A DNA stretch of 30,129 nt from a virus (IMGVR_UViG_3300006919_000271:1-30129); one strand, 5' to 3'. Counted from the first letter of the stretch, positions 8,073-17,840 are shown. The notes: generated by a model from the letters alone, not told the origin. Numbers and translations: made by a program.

Positions 8073-11000
8073 ATGGCAAGTAAAACCCCAATAAGAGGTG
8101 ATTTCAGTGGTTCCGACTTAGTTGGTTTAGCTGAGTTTCAAGCCTCTGATTTCATAGCAATAGCAGATGGTGGAACCGGTGCGGTTACAGCCAGTGGAGC
8201 TAGAACTGCTTTAGGCTTAGCAATAGGCTCAGACATACAAGCTTTTGATGCTCAACTAACAGATATTTCCGGATTAACACCTACAGACTCACACTTCATT
8301 GTTGGTGATGGTTCAAACTTCGTAACAGAGACAGGTTCAACAGCAAGAGCATCTTTAGGATTAGGTAGCTCAGATTCCCCATCATTTAATAATCTAACTG
8401 TTTCCGGTAATCTAACTGTTTCCGGAACCCAAACAATCTTATCAACAGAAACTTTAACAGTTGATGATAACCAAATAGTTTTAAACTCTAACGCTACAGG
8501 TTCAGCTACCGAAAATGCCGGTATAGAGATAGAAAGAGGAGATGATGCAAATGTAACTCTTCTTTGGGATGAAACTAATGATAGATGGACAATAGGCACA
8601 AACAACTTTGTAGCTGCAACATTTATTGGTAACTTAACAGGTAATGTTACAGGAACAGTAAGTTCTCTATCCAACCAAGATACAGATAGTTTATCTGAAG
8701 GTTCTTCTAATTTATACTTTACAAGTGAAAGAGTAGACGACAGAGTCGCAGCCTTACTAGTTGATTCAGCAACTAGTGGTATAGACATATCTTATGACGA
8801 TACAAACAATCAATTAACAATTAGTTCAGACCTTTCTGAAATAGTAGAAGCACTACAAGACAATGTTCAAGGACTGTTTACTGGTGGAACTGGTGTAACA
8901 ACAACATATGATGATAGTGGAAATACACTATCTCTAGCAATAGACTTCTCTGAGTTTGATACAGACAATATTTCAGAGGGTTCTACAAATCTTTACTTCA
9001 CAAACGCTAGAACAGATGCTCGTATAGCAGCAGCAAGTATAGGTGCTTTATCTGATGTAACTTTAAGTTCAACCACTACAGGAGATATTCTTAGATACAA
9101 CGGTTCAGCTTTTGTAAACGAACCATTAAACCTAGGAACTGATACAGAAGGCAACTATGTTGCTGATATTACTGCCGGTGCTGGTCTTGCGACTACAGGT
9201 AGTGCTAGTGAAGGTCAATCTCCTACCTTGTCCGTAAATGTAGATGATAGCTCTATAGAGATAGATACAGATACATTACAAGTAAAAGCATTAGGAATTA
9301 CCGATGGAATGCTTGCTGGTTCTATTAGCAACTCAAAACTTACTAACAATACCATAACTGTTACAGATGGTTCTAACTCTACTGCTACAGCATTAGGTGG
9401 AACAATAACATTTACAGGTGGTGCTGGAGTAGATATAGCAGAATCATCCGGAACATTAACATTTACTGCAGACTTAGGAGAAATCACTACAGACCTCAAT
9501 GAGAGAATCGATGACAGAATCGGTTCCGGTATGGTTGTTGGTGGAGACGGAGTAGATGTAGCTTATGATGATACAGCTAATACATTCACTTTATCTGCTG
9601 ACCTATCAGAAATAACAGAAGCATTTACTGATAAAGTCGGAACTATGTTCAGTGGAGGAACTGAAACACTTATAACAGTAACTTACGATGATACAAATAA
9701 CAGGTTTAACTTAGTAGTTGATAACGACTTAGCCAATTACTCCAATACAAATACAGCTTTCATAACATTAGGAAGTATCTCAGTCACAGATAGTGGTGGA
9801 GATGGTTCTTTATCTTATGATAATTCAAGTGGTGTCATTACCTACACCGGTCCTAGTGCTGCAGAAACAAGAGCACACTTCTCTGCTGGAACAGGAATTA
9901 CTTTATCCAGTGGCGAAATATCTATACCTCAAGCAATAACAACTTCAAGTGATGTTGTCTTTAATCAAGTAACAGCTGACTTAGTTGGTAATGTTACAGG
10001 AAACGTAACAGGAACTGTTTCTTCTTTATCTAATCAAGATACTGATAACTTAACAGAAGGTTCTTCTAATCTCTACTTTACAAATGCTAGAGCCAGAGGT
10101 GCCGTTTCGGTAACAGATAGTGGAGGCGACGGAAGTTTAGCTTATAACTCAACCACAGGCGTAATCACTTACACTGGACCAAGTGCAGCTGAAGTCCAAG
10201 CACATATAACAGCTGGAACTGGTGTCTCAATATCTTCCGGAGAGGTTGCCATAGGTCAAGCTGTAGCAACAACTTCTGATGTCAACTTTGCAACAGTAAC
10301 AACTACAGGAAATGTGACAGTTGGTGGAAACTTAACTGTATCCGGAACTCAAACAATAATTAATACAGAGACATTAACAGTAGACGATAACATAATAATT
10401 CTTAATTCAAATGCTGCTTCTACTCCAACAGAGAACGCAGGTATAGAAGTTGAACGTGGAGATTCGTCTAACAAAACATTATTATGGAATGAAACAGATG
10501 ACAAATGGACAGTAGGTAGTGAGACGTTTGTTGCAGGGACTTTCGAAGGAGCCTTGACTGGAAATGTCACAGGAACTGTATCTAGTATTTCTAACCATTC
10601 AACTTCTGACTTATCAGAAGGAACAAATCTTTATTACACAGATGCTAGAGCACAAGCCTCTATAACTGGAGGAACTGGAATATCTAATACTTCCGGAACC
10701 TTAGCAATAGACTTTTCTGAGTTTGATACAGATAGTATGGTGGAAGGTTCTACCAATCAATATCATACAGCAGCAAGAGCAAGAGCATCAGTATCGGGTA
10801 GCACAGGAATAACTTACAACAGTAGCACTGGTGCAATAAGTATTGATAGCACGGTAGCAACACTTACTGGTTCACAAACATTAACAAACAAAACAATTAA
10901 CTTAGAGGATAGCAATGATGTCATATCAGTAATTATGGTTACTGTAGATAATGCTTCCGGTTCTAACAAATATTTGCTAGATGGAGAAGTAGCTGGAAAC

Positions 11001-14000
11001 ATACAAATAACACCGGGAGTCACTTATAGATTTGATATGTCTGACAACTCTAACAGTAGTCACCCATTTAGGTTTTCAACAGTTTACGACGGAACACACA
11101 CTAGTGGTTCTCAATATACAACAGGTGTAACAACAAGTGGAACTGCAGGTTCTGCAGGAGCTTATGTAGATATTAAAGCAGATGCTTCTACACCGGACAG
11201 ATTGTTCTATTATTGTGGTAATCACTCCGGAATGGGTGGAGGTCTATTAGAAGTTGCAGGTAACTCAATGGTTACTTTTGCAGTTACAGTAGCTAACGTA
11301 AGTGGTAACAAATATCATCTTGATGGAGAAACTGCTGCAAGCGTTCAATTAGTTCCGGGAACAGTTTATAGATTTGACCAAGGAGACAGTTCTAACAATG
11401 GACATCCATTTAGATTCTCTACTACAAAAGATGGAACATTTAACAGTGGTAGCGAATACACAACTCAAGTTTCTACTTCCGGAACTCCGGGAACAGCAGG
11501 TTCATACACACAAATAATTGTAAATGCTGCAACTGCAGACTCTCTTTACTATTACTGCTCTAACCACAGTGGAATGGGTGGAAATGGTGTTGTTTCAGTC
11601 CAAGGATTGTCATTAGCAGATAGTGACACAGACGATTTATCAGAAGGCAGTTCTAACCTTTACTTTACAAACGCAAGGGCTAGAAGTGCAGTTTCTGCAA
11701 CAGACGCAGGTGGAGATGGTAGTTTCGCATATAACTCTTCAACTGGAGTATTCACCTATACAGGACCAAGTGCTTCTGAGACTAGAGCACACTTTAGTGG
11801 TAGCACTGGTATAACTTTAACAAATGGAGCTATAGCGATAGATGGAACAGTATTAACAAGTAGCAATACAACTGATGATGTTACAGAAGGTTCCAGTAAT
11901 CTTTATCACACAACAGCTAGAGCTAGAAGTGCTATCTCGGTAACAGATGCCGGTGGAGATGGAAGCCTTGCTTACAATAGCTCTACAGGGGTTATAACAT
12001 ACACAGGACCTTCTGCAGCAGAAGTTAGAGCTCATATCACTGCAGGAACAGGTGTATCTATAGCATCCGGTGAAGTTGCAATTGGTCAGTCAGTTGGAAC
12101 CTCAGATAACGTAACCTTTAACGATATGACAGTTGCAGGTAATTTAACAGTCAGTGGAACTACAACAACTATAAATACAGAGACTCTTACTGTTGATGAC
12201 AACATAATTGTATTAAACAACAATGCTCCATCAACTCCTACAGAAAATGCAGGAATAGAAATAGAGCGTGGAGACTCTACAAACAAGACTTTTATTTGGA
12301 ATGAATCTACTGATAAATGGACAATAGGTTCAGAAACTTTTGTTGCTGGAACATTCGAAGGTGCATTAACAGGAAATGTAACTGGAGATGTTACAGGTAA
12401 TGCTGATACAGCAACCGCTTTAGCAACAGCTAGAAATATAGGTGGTGTTTCTTTTGATGGAACAGCAAGTATAGATTTACCGGGTGTCAACACAGCTGGT
12501 AATCAAAATACAAGTGGTAGTGCTGCTACCTTAACAACAGCAAGAAACTTTTCATTAACTGGAGATATAACTGCAAGTGCAGTTACTTTTGATGGTTCCG
12601 GTGCCGTAGCTTTAGCTACAACAATAGGTGCAGGTGCTGTTGACTTTGCAATGATTGCAGACACTGTTGATGAAGATGATATGACATCTAACTCTGCAAC
12701 TAAATTACCAACACAGCAATCAGTCAAGGCTTATGTAGATACACAATTAGCTACTAAAGATGCTTTATCAGAACTCAGTGGAGATTCTGATGATATAACC
12801 GAAGGTTCTACAAATCTATTTCATACTTCTGCAAGAGCAGATGCAAGAATAGCATTAGCTAATTTACAAGATTTAGCGAATGTTGGATTCTCTGCACCGG
12901 GTTCTTCTGATAATCAAAAAGTTGTATCTTGGGATGACTCAGCAGGTGCATTCGCATTAGCTTCTGTATCCGGTCTATCCGGTTCGGGTGAGACTAATAC
13001 AGCTGCAAACGTTGGAACTGCAGGTGTTGGTGTATTCAAAGGTAAAGTTGGAGAAGAATTACAGTTTAAGAAAATAAATGCAGGTTCTGCAAAGATAACA
13101 ATTACAGATGATACTTCTAACGATGAAGTAGATATAAATCTTGGAACTGTATCAATAGATGATTTAAGTGATGTAGATATAACAACATCAGCACCTACAA
13201 GTGGTCAAGCTCTTAAATGGGATGGCTCTAACTTTGTTCCGGGTGATGCTAGTTCTAACATTGCACAATTAGGTGATGTCACATTAACTTCATTAGCTGC
13301 AAATCAAGTATTAAGATATAGTGGTTCAGCTTGGTTAAATGTCACATTAGATACAGATGACATTGGTGAAGGTTCTACAAATCAATACCATACAGCAGAA
13401 AGAGTTCAAGATGTTGTTGGTGCTCAATTAGTTACAAATGGTTCTCATACCAATATTACTGCTGCTTATGATGACAGCGGTGATGGTGCTATAGACCTAT
13501 CTATAACTGATGCAGTAATTAGAGGAAAGATATCCGTAACAGATTCCGGTGGAGATGGTTCGTTAGCATATAACAACTCAACTGGTGTAATTACTTATAC
13601 AGGTCCTAGTGCCTCTGAAGTTCAAGCACACATAACAGGAGGAACTGGTGTAACAGTAAGCTCCGGTGAAGTAGCTATTGGACAGGCTGTAGCTACATCT
13701 AGCAACGTAACATTCGCAGATATAGCAGCAACAGGAAATGTAACAATAACTGGTAACTTAGATGTTAACGGAACTACTACAACTGTTGATACTACAAATA
13801 CTACAATCGCAGACAGACTTATAGAATTAGGAACTGGAACAACAGGAACCCCAGCAAATGATATGGGTATTGTTCTTGAAAGAGGTTCTTCAGACAATGC
13901 ATTTATAGGTTGGGACGAAAGTGCAGACAAGTTCATTATGGGAACTGGCTCATTTACAGGAGCAAGCACTGGAGACCTTACAATATCAACAGGAACATTA

Positions 14001-15149
14001 GTAGCAAACTTAGAAGGTAACGCTACAGGAATAACAACAGCTGCTATAACAGGATTAACAGAAGATACTTCTCCAGCAGAAACAGATTTAATTGTTGTTT
14101 ATGATGGAAGTGCTGGTGCCTTAAAGAAAGTAGCTAAGTCTAACTTTGCAGGTTCAGTTACCTTTAGCGTAAATGATGAAATGCCTCTTACACTTGCAGA
14201 TGCAAGCTCAGACCCAATACAATTTAGTAACGTTGGAACATCCGGAACAGACTTAGATTTAGTTCTCGCTGATGGAACAACAGACCCAATAAATATTACA
14301 GGAACTTCAAACTCTTCAACAGTATTCAGAGATGGAGATACAGACACATTCGTTGCAGTAGAAACTTCTAATTCAGATGATGACAAGATAAGAATGAACA
14401 CTGCAGGCACTGAAAGGCTAACAATAGAAGCTGATGGTGTAGTAGATATAAAATCAGCAAAACTCAAAATTAATAGTGGAGCTGGAACAAACGGTCAAGT
14501 ATTAAGCACAGATGGTGCAGGAACAATTAGTTGGGTAGATAATGGTGGTTCTGTAGCCATAAATGATGTAACCGATGTAGATACAACAGGTTTAGCTACA
14601 GGTGATAGCTTGGTTTACGATGGCTCTAACTTTGTCCCTCAAAGAAATATCATATTAGAAGATGATGATGGAGATACAAAAATACAAGTCGAGGAAGCTA
14701 CTGATGAAGATACAATAAGATTTGATACTGGTGGCACAGAAAGAATGACTATTACTGGCACAACTATTGATGTTAAAGGTAATAATTTAAAAAACTATAG
14801 TGAAACAAATGTTGCAGTCACACAATCTACTGGAACTGTAGCTATAGATTTATCTAGTGGTAATACAGGAGAGATTACACTAAGTGCCAATGTTACAGAT
14901 ATTGACTTTACAAACGTTCCTACAAGTGGAACCTCTACATTTACTATGAAAGTTACACAAGATGGAACTGGCTCTAGAACTATGGCTATAAATGCTATAA
15001 CTGTTAATGGTGGGGGCAACGTTACAGGTAAGACAGTAGAAGGAGATGGACTTACTCTTAGCACAGGAGCTAACGATGAAGATATAGTCACTTTCTTATT
15101 CTTCAATGCAGGAACACCGTTTATCAACGCTTTATTGGATTTCTCATAA
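8073..15149 (+). CDS. Giant repetitive tail fibre with tandem cupredoxin-like domains
   Basis: This 2358-aa protein is the largest in the window and is almost free of Cys and Trp outside a few modules. It is built of repeated beta-rich units. One unit (L-T-V-S-G-T-Q-T-I, E-T-L-T-V-D-D-N, E-N-A-G-I-E, F-V-A-x-T-F) starts near nt 8391, 10306, 12130 and, diverged, 13740. A second (S-V-T-D-S-G-G-D-G-S-L-A-Y, G-V-I-T-Y-T-G-P-S-A) occurs near nt 9775, 10100, 11690, 11935 and 13530. Residues about 945-1180 are two tandem copies of a different domain with plastocyanin-like copper ligands. The last ~120 residues are a non-repetitive cap. It starts 3 nt after the previous stop without an evident Shine-Dalgarno sequence. 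The role is a long fibre or adhesin shaft. Long reverse-strand frames within it are codon-bias shadows. Confidence 0.9.
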   Translation: MASKTPIRGDFSGSDLVGLAEFQASDFIAIADGGTGAVTASGARTALGLAIGSDIQAFDAQLTDISGLTPTDSHFIVGDGSNFVTETGSTARASLGLGSSDSPSFNNLTVSGNLTVSGTQTILSTETLTVDDNQIVLNSNATGSATENAGIEIERGDDANVTLLWDETNDRWTIGTNNFVAATFIGNLTGNVTGTVSSLSNQDTDSLSEGSSNLYFTSERVDDRVAALLVDSATSGIDISYDDTNNQLTISSDLSEIVEALQDNVQGLFTGGTGVTTTYDDSGNTLSLAIDFSEFDTDNISEGSTNLYFTNARTDARIAAASIGALSDVTLSSTTTGDILRYNGSAFVNEPLNLGTDTEGNYVADITAGAGLATTGSASEGQSPTLSVNVDDSSIEIDTDTLQVKALGITDGMLAGSISNSKLTNNTITVTDGSNSTATALGGTITFTGGAGVDIAESSGTLTFTADLGEITTDLNERIDDRIGSGMVVGGDGVDVAYDDTANTFTLSADLSEITEAFTDKVGTMFSGGTETLITVTYDDTNNRFNLVVDNDLANYSNTNTAFITLGSISVTDSGGDGSLSYDNSSGVITYTGPSAAETRAHFSAGTGITLSSGEISIPQAITTSSDVVFNQVTADLVGNVTGNVTGTVSSLSNQDTDNLTEGSSNLYFTNARARGAVSVTDSGGDGSLAYNSTTGVITYTGPSAAEVQAHITAGTGVSISSGEVAIGQAVATTSDVNFATVTTTGNVTVGGNLTVSGTQTIINTETLTVDDNIIILNSNAASTPTENAGIEVERGDSSNKTLLWNETDDKWTVGSETFVAGTFEGALTGNVTGTVSSISNHSTSDLSEGTNLYYTDARAQASITGGTGISNTSGTLAIDFSEFDTDSMVEGSTNQYHTAARARASVSGSTGITYNSSTGAISIDSTVATLTGSQTLTNKTINLEDSNDVISVIMVTVDNASGSNKYLLDGEVAGNIQITPGVTYRFDMSDNSNSSHPFRFSTVYDGTHTSGSQYTTGVTTSGTAGSAGAYVDIKADASTPDRLFYYCGNHSGMGGGLLEVAGNSMVTFAVTVANVSGNKYHLDGETAASVQLVPGTVYRFDQGDSSNNGHPFRFSTTKDGTFNSGSEYTTQVSTSGTPGTAGSYTQIIVNAATADSLYYYCSNHSGMGGNGVVSVQGLSLADSDTDDLSEGSSNLYFTNARARSAVSATDAGGDGSFAYNSSTGVFTYTGPSASETRAHFSGSTGITLTNGAIAIDGTVLTSSNTTDDVTEGSSNLYHTTARARSAISVTDAGGDGSLAYNSSTGVITYTGPSAAEVRAHITAGTGVSIASGEVAIGQSVGTSDNVTFNDMTVAGNLTVSGTTTTINTETLTVDDNIIVLNNNAPSTPTENAGIEIERGDSTNKTFIWNESTDKWTIGSETFVAGTFEGALTGNVTGDVTGNADTATALATARNIGGVSFDGTASIDLPGVNTAGNQNTSGSAATLTTARNFSLTGDITASAVTFDGSGAVALATTIGAGAVDFAMIADTVDEDDMTSNSATKLPTQQSVKAYVDTQLATKDALSELSGDSDDITEGSTNLFHTSARADARIALANLQDLANVGFSAPGSSDNQKVVSWDDSAGAFALASVSGLSGSGETNTAANVGTAGVGVFKGKVGEELQFKKINAGSAKITITDDTSNDEVDINLGTVSIDDLSDVDITTSAPTSGQALKWDGSNFVPGDASSNIAQLGDVTLTSLAANQVLRYSGSAWLNVTLDTDDIGEGSTNQYHTAERVQDVVGAQLVTNGSHTNITAAYDDSGDGAIDLSITDAVIRGKISVTDSGGDGSLAYNNSTGVITYTGPSASEVQAHITGGTGVTVSSGEVAIGQAVATSSNVTFADIAATGNVTITGNLDVNGTTTTVDTTNTTIADRLIELGTGTTGTPANDMGIVLERGSSDNAFIGWDESADKFIMGTGSFTGASTGDLTISTGTLVANLEGNATGITTAAITGLTEDTSPAETDLIVVYDGSAGALKKVAKSNFAGSVTFSVNDEMPLTLADASSDPIQFSNVGTSGTDLDLVLADGTTDPINITGTSNSSTVFRDGDTDTFVAVETSNSDDDKIRMNTAGTERLTIEADGVVDIKSAKLKINSGAGTNGQVLSTDGAGTISWVDNGGSVAINDVTDVDTTGLATGDSLVYDGSNFVPQRNIILEDDDGDTKIQVEEATDEDTIRFDTGGTERMTITGTTIDVKGNNLKNYSETNVAVTQSTGTVAIDLSSGNTGEITLSANVTDIDFTNVPTSGTSTFTMKVTQDGTGSRTMAINAITVNGGGNVTGKTVEGDGLTLSTGANDEDIVTFLFFNAGTPFINALLDFS
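8391..13990 (+). repeat. Diverged in-frame repeats within the giant fibre gene
   Basis: At least four copies of a ~90-aa unit and five copies of a ~65-aa unit alternate in frame. Copies are similar in protein but differ at many third codon positions, so the duplications are old or kept diverse. They provide substrate for recombination that changes fibre length or domain content. Confidence 0.85.
10914..11610 (+). other. Two tandem plastocyanin-like (type 1 copper) domains inside the giant fibre
   Basis: Two ~115-aa units share Y-R-F-D, H-P-F-R-F-S and Y-Y-C-x-N-H-S-G-M-G-G. Candidate copper ligands are H997, C1048, H1051 and M1054 in the first unit, and H1111, C1162, H1165 and M1168 in the second. 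Both have 51 residues between the first His and the Cys, then C-x2-H-x2-M. Plastocyanin uses His, Cys, His and Met in the same order (H37, C84, H87, M92). The ligand set is visible in the sequence. Copper binding is inferred. Confidence 0.6.
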
Positions 15150-15667
15150 TGATAGGTGCAAGTAAAGTCAATTTTGGTTTAGCAAATGCCGTTGAAGAAA
15201 TACCGGCATACAGATACTTAAGATGGTATATAACCTCAACTAAAACTAGCGGTAATTATATGCAAGCATCAGAGTTTCAATTTTTAAATAGTTCTAATAG
15301 CAGAATAGGTTTATCAAACCCAAGCTCTGAAGGTAGTTCGCCAGCAAATGAGCAAAACTATCACGCAAATGACAACAATACAGGAACGAAGTGGCTTAGT
15401 TTAGGTTTTATAAGCAATTCAGTGGCTTGGTTAAAATTTGACTTAGGTTCGGGGCAAACACCAATAACTAAAGGTATTAAAGGTTATCGATGGTATACAG
15501 CAAATGACCATGCGGGAAGAGACCCGGATTATTGGGTAATACAAGGAAGTGTCGATAACTCTAACTGGACTACAGTTCACGGACCAATAAGCACAAGTGT
15601 AACTGGTAATAGAAATAGTTTGGCGTATAATTCGCCAACAGCGTTTAGTGGTGTGCTTGGTTTTTAA
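15149..15667 (+). CDS. Discoidin / F5/8 type C-like carbohydrate-binding protein
   Basis: This 172-aa protein starts in a TAATG overlap with the giant fibre stop. Its layout matches the F5/8 type C (discoidin) fold: R-Y-L-R-W-Y-I near the start, A-S-E-F-Q-F, then A-N-D-N-N-T-G-T-K-W-L-S, W-L-K-F-D-L-G, Y-R-W-Y-T-A-N-D, and D-P-D-Y-W-V-I-Q-G-S-V-D-N-S-N-W. Such domains bind sugars or lipids on surfaces. No signal peptide is present, as expected for a virion part. It is probably a receptor-binding or decoration protein attached near the fibre tip. The family match is good by eye and the ligand is unknown. Confidence 0.75.
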   Translation: MIGASKVNFGLANAVEEIPAYRYLRWYITSTKTSGNYMQASEFQFLNSSNSRIGLSNPSSEGSSPANEQNYHANDNNTGTKWLSLGFISNSVAWLKFDLGSGQTPITKGIKGYRWYTANDHAGRDPDYWVIQGSVDNSNWTTVHGPISTSVTGNRNSLAYNSPTAFSGVLGF

Positions 15668-15682
15668 GGAGAACTAATAGTG

Positions 15683-15742
15683 ATGATTAAAGTTGGTATA
15701 ATTATAGTGTTTAACAATTCAAGGATTAACGATGGCAAATAG
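15683..15742 (+). CDS. Possible 19-aa hydrophobic mini-ORF
   Basis: AAGGAG (15666-15671) precedes a GTG/ATG pair (15680/15683) opening a 19-20 aa frame with the core V-G-I-I-I-V-F. It ends inside the start region of the gene at 15732. It could be a coupling leader or chance. TATAAT at 15697-15702 in the same stretch suggests this 64-nt gap may instead be a promoter region. Confidence 0.25.
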   Translation: MIKVGIIIVFNNSRINDGK

Positions 15743-16190
15743 ACAACATTTAATACGTGTAGCTACAACAGCCGGTGGTGACACCAATGGATTAGCTGAA
15801 TTTGCAGCAGGTTCAACAGAAGGTGGACCATTAATTCCAGCTTACACAACTACTGAAAGAGGAAATATTGCCTCTCCAGCTAGTGGTATGGTTATATATA
15901 ACTCTACAGACTCACGTCTTCAAGTATATACAGGCTCAAGTTGGCAAGTATTAGAACAAGGTGACGTTACAGGTGTCACAACAGCAGCTACTTCCGGTCT
16001 TAATGGAGGAGCAGATTCCGGTGCAGTCACACTAGTAGTTGACGCATCAAGACTTACAGACGGAACATCAATTGATGTGGATGAAGACAACGATTTAGTA
16101 ATGTTATACGATAATTCCGCTAGTGCAATGGTAAAGGTAAAAGCTCAACAGCTTCATACTACAGAAGCACTTCAGTGGATGGGATTATAG
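15732..16190 (+). CDS. Fibre-associated structural protein
   Basis: This 152-aa protein begins at an ATG with AAGGA seven nt upstream. Residues 35-75 contain the motif T-x-E-R-G-N-I-A-S-P-A-S-G-M-V-I-Y-N-S-T followed by L-Q-V-Y-T-G-S-S-W-Q-V-L. This is a common element of phage tail fibres and bacterial surface proteins, where it forms a short beta-structure around a Trp. The C-terminal half has strands like those of the giant fibre, including D-L-V-M-L-Y-D-N-S-A-S-A-M-V-K-V, which recalls a segment near nt 14090 of that gene. It is probably a small fibre, or a displaced fibre tip that pairs with the larger one. Confidence 0.7.
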   Translation: MANRQHLIRVATTAGGDTNGLAEFAAGSTEGGPLIPAYTTTERGNIASPASGMVIYNSTDSRLQVYTGSSWQVLEQGDVTGVTTAATSGLNGGADSGAVTLVVDASRLTDGTSIDVDEDNDLVMLYDNSASAMVKVKAQQLHTTEALQWMGL

Positions 16191-16198
16191 GAGAATAA

Positions 16199-16528
16199 AT
16201 GGCTATATATACAGCAGCAGAACTTGCAGAGGTAACTGCGTTAGGAACATCTGAAGCAGAAGTTTTCAGTAATTCTAACAAATGTATCATCAAGCAAATG
16301 TTGTTAGCTAACTATACAGCAACTGATAGAACAGTAGAAGTCAAGGTTATCCCTACTGGGGATACAACTGGTGACCAACATATCATTTTTGGTGATATAA
16401 CTGTTCTTGCTAACACAACCACAACTATTGATTTAGCTATGGTTATACCAGCATCAGCTTCAGTTGCCGCAAAATGTTCAGCAGCATCAGCAGTAAATAT
16501 ACACGTTTCCGGTGTTGAGGTAACTTAA
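16199..16528 (+). CDS. Small beta-sandwich virion protein
   Basis: This 109-aa protein is preceded by GGAG. It is made of alternating hydrophobic strands and Thr-rich turns (K-C-I-I-K-Q-M-L-L-A-N-Y, V-E-V-K-V-I-P-T-G-D, T-T-I-D-L-A-M-V-I-P, V-N-I-H-V-S-G-V-E-V). Small single-domain beta proteins of this sort occur among phage decoration, neck and fibre-base proteins. It has two Cys, no signal peptide and no membrane segment. It lies 8 nt after the previous gene and 1 nt before the next, so it belongs to the same structural operon. I cannot give a specific function. Confidence 0.65.
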   Translation: MAIYTAAELAEVTALGTSEAEVFSNSNKCIIKQMLLANYTATDRTVEVKVIPTGDTTGDQHIIFGDITVLANTTTTIDLAMVIPASASVAAKCSAASAVNIHVSGVEVT

Positions 16529-16529
16529 A

Positions 16530-17840
16530 ATGGCTGAGATTGAAATCCCGGAGCCACTGTTATTAGACAGATTGGGCGGGGAAGAAGTTTATGGTTTTGG
16601 TCAAGACGGAGATGTAACAATAGCAGCAGATACAACCCTAACAAGGGATATGTATTACAACAATCTAACTATCAATGCAAGTTGCACAGTAGACACAAAT
16701 GGATACAGAGTATTCGTTAGAGGAACGTTGGCTTTTACAGACGCTACTTCTCGTATTGGTAGATTCACATCTAAAACAACAGCAGGAACACTTAAAGGTG
16801 GATTTGCTAAAGGTGTAGACGCAACAGATACTCTTGGTGGAGCTTCCGGTGAGCAAAGTGGTTCACACGCTTCCGGAGATGAATTCTTTAAAGGTGATAA
16901 CGAAATGTTTAACCTTACAGTAGCTTTATTAGGAAAAAAATTCGACCCTTCAGATAATACCACTAAGTTTATTGGTGGAGGTTCGGGAGGAGACGACGGA
17001 GCCATCACAGCAAATGCGGGGGCAGGTGCAGATGGTGGAGACTCGGGCTGGGGAGACTACCAAACAGTAGGAGCAGCTGGAGGTAAAGGGTCTGCTGGTA
17101 ATGCAGCAACGGCAGGGACAGGAGCTGTAGGTGGAGGAGTTGTTTTGGTTTTAGCTAAGACAATTACGGGAGCAGGAAGTATTAGAGCAGATGGAGACGC
17201 TGCAACAGCTGCAACAGCAGGTAATGCTGGAACACCAGCACCTAATGCATCAACTCCGGGAAATACTAATCCAACTAATTATGGTTCTAACCCAACTAAC
17301 TATGGGTCAAACTCCGGTTCAAACTCCGGTTCTAACCCTACAAACTATGGTTCAAATAACCCTTCTCCATATTCTTATCCGGGTAACTCGGGTTCTAACC
17401 CACATACACATTATCACTGGCATCCAGTGACAATTAACAACTATTCAACTGGTAGTTATCACTATCACTATGCACATTGGCACCCATATTCAAACCCAAC
17501 GAACTACGGTGCAAACCCGGGAAATAACTATTCATATCCCGGCAACAATTATTCTTATGGTTATTCTTATGGCTACAGTTATCCCGGTAACAACTACTCT
17601 TATGGCGGTAATAATAACCCTACAAATAATCACCCCGGTGGAGCAGGTGGTTCAGCAGGAACAGCTTCAGACGGTTACAATGCGGGTGGAGGAACAGTTA
17701 TACTAGTAACATCAACAAAACCTTTACCATCACTAACTTTGGCTGCAGCAGCAGGAACTGGTGGTTCCGGTAGTGCTAGTGCAGGTTCTGTTATAACAGT
17801 ATTCAATATAGATGCAGACGACACAGACCCAGCAGGTTAA
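16530..17840 (+). CDS. Gly-rich fibre/adhesin with His/Tyr/Asn/Pro-rich low-complexity insert
   Basis: This 436-aa protein shares its N-terminus with the next gene (T-T-L-T-R-D-M-Y-Y-N-N-L, then G-Y-R-V-F-V-R, then G-T-L-K-G-G). About residues 150-235 are Gly/Ala-rich. About 237-370 are low complexity: repeats of N-P-T-N-Y-G-S, Y-P-G-N-N-Y-S-Y and Y-S-Y-G, with two His/Trp clusters (H-T-H-Y-H-W-H-P and H-Y-H-Y-A-H-W-H-P). The C-terminus (G-G-G-T-V-I-L-V) again matches the paralogue. The insert could bind metal or host polysaccharide, or be a flexible spacer. A GAGG precedes the ATG. Long forward-frame shadows overlap the repeats and are not genes. Confidence 0.8.
   Translation: MAEIEIPEPLLLDRLGGEEVYGFGQDGDVTIAADTTLTRDMYYNNLTINASCTVDTNGYRVFVRGTLAFTDATSRIGRFTSKTTAGTLKGGFAKGVDATDTLGGASGEQSGSHASGDEFFKGDNEMFNLTVALLGKKFDPSDNTTKFIGGGSGGDDGAITANAGAGADGGDSGWGDYQTVGAAGGKGSAGNAATAGTGAVGGGVVLVLAKTITGAGSIRADGDAATAATAGNAGTPAPNASTPGNTNPTNYGSNPTNYGSNSGSNSGSNPTNYGSNNPSPYSYPGNSGSNPHTHYHWHPVTINNYSTGSYHYHYAHWHPYSNPTNYGANPGNNYSYPGNNYSYGYSYGYSYPGNNYSYGGNNNPTNNHPGGAGGSAGTASDGYNAGGGTVILVTSTKPLPSLTLAAAAGTGGSGSASAGSVITVFNIDADDTDPAG

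Noticed and set aside
8252-15127. Long reverse-strand open frames (up to ~178 codons) opposite the giant fibre gene
   Set aside because: They mirror the repeat units, have low-complexity Val/Ser/Pro-rich translations, lack ribosome sites, and follow from the biased codon use of the forward gene.
15697-15702. TATAAT as a confident promoter before 15732
   Set aside because: No matching -35 at 16-18 bp. A+T-rich sequence gives such hexamers by chance, so it is only mentioned with the mini-ORF.
16655-17008. Reverse-strand 117-codon frame
   Set aside because: It is fully inside the forward fibre gene and has a Pro/Ser/Val-rich shadow composition.
17191-17706. Forward frames rich in Gln, Leu, Ile and Thr within the low-complexity fibre region
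   Set aside because: They are out-of-frame readings of the N-P-T-N-Y-G / Y-P-G-N-N repeats of the gene at 16530, with no start signals.
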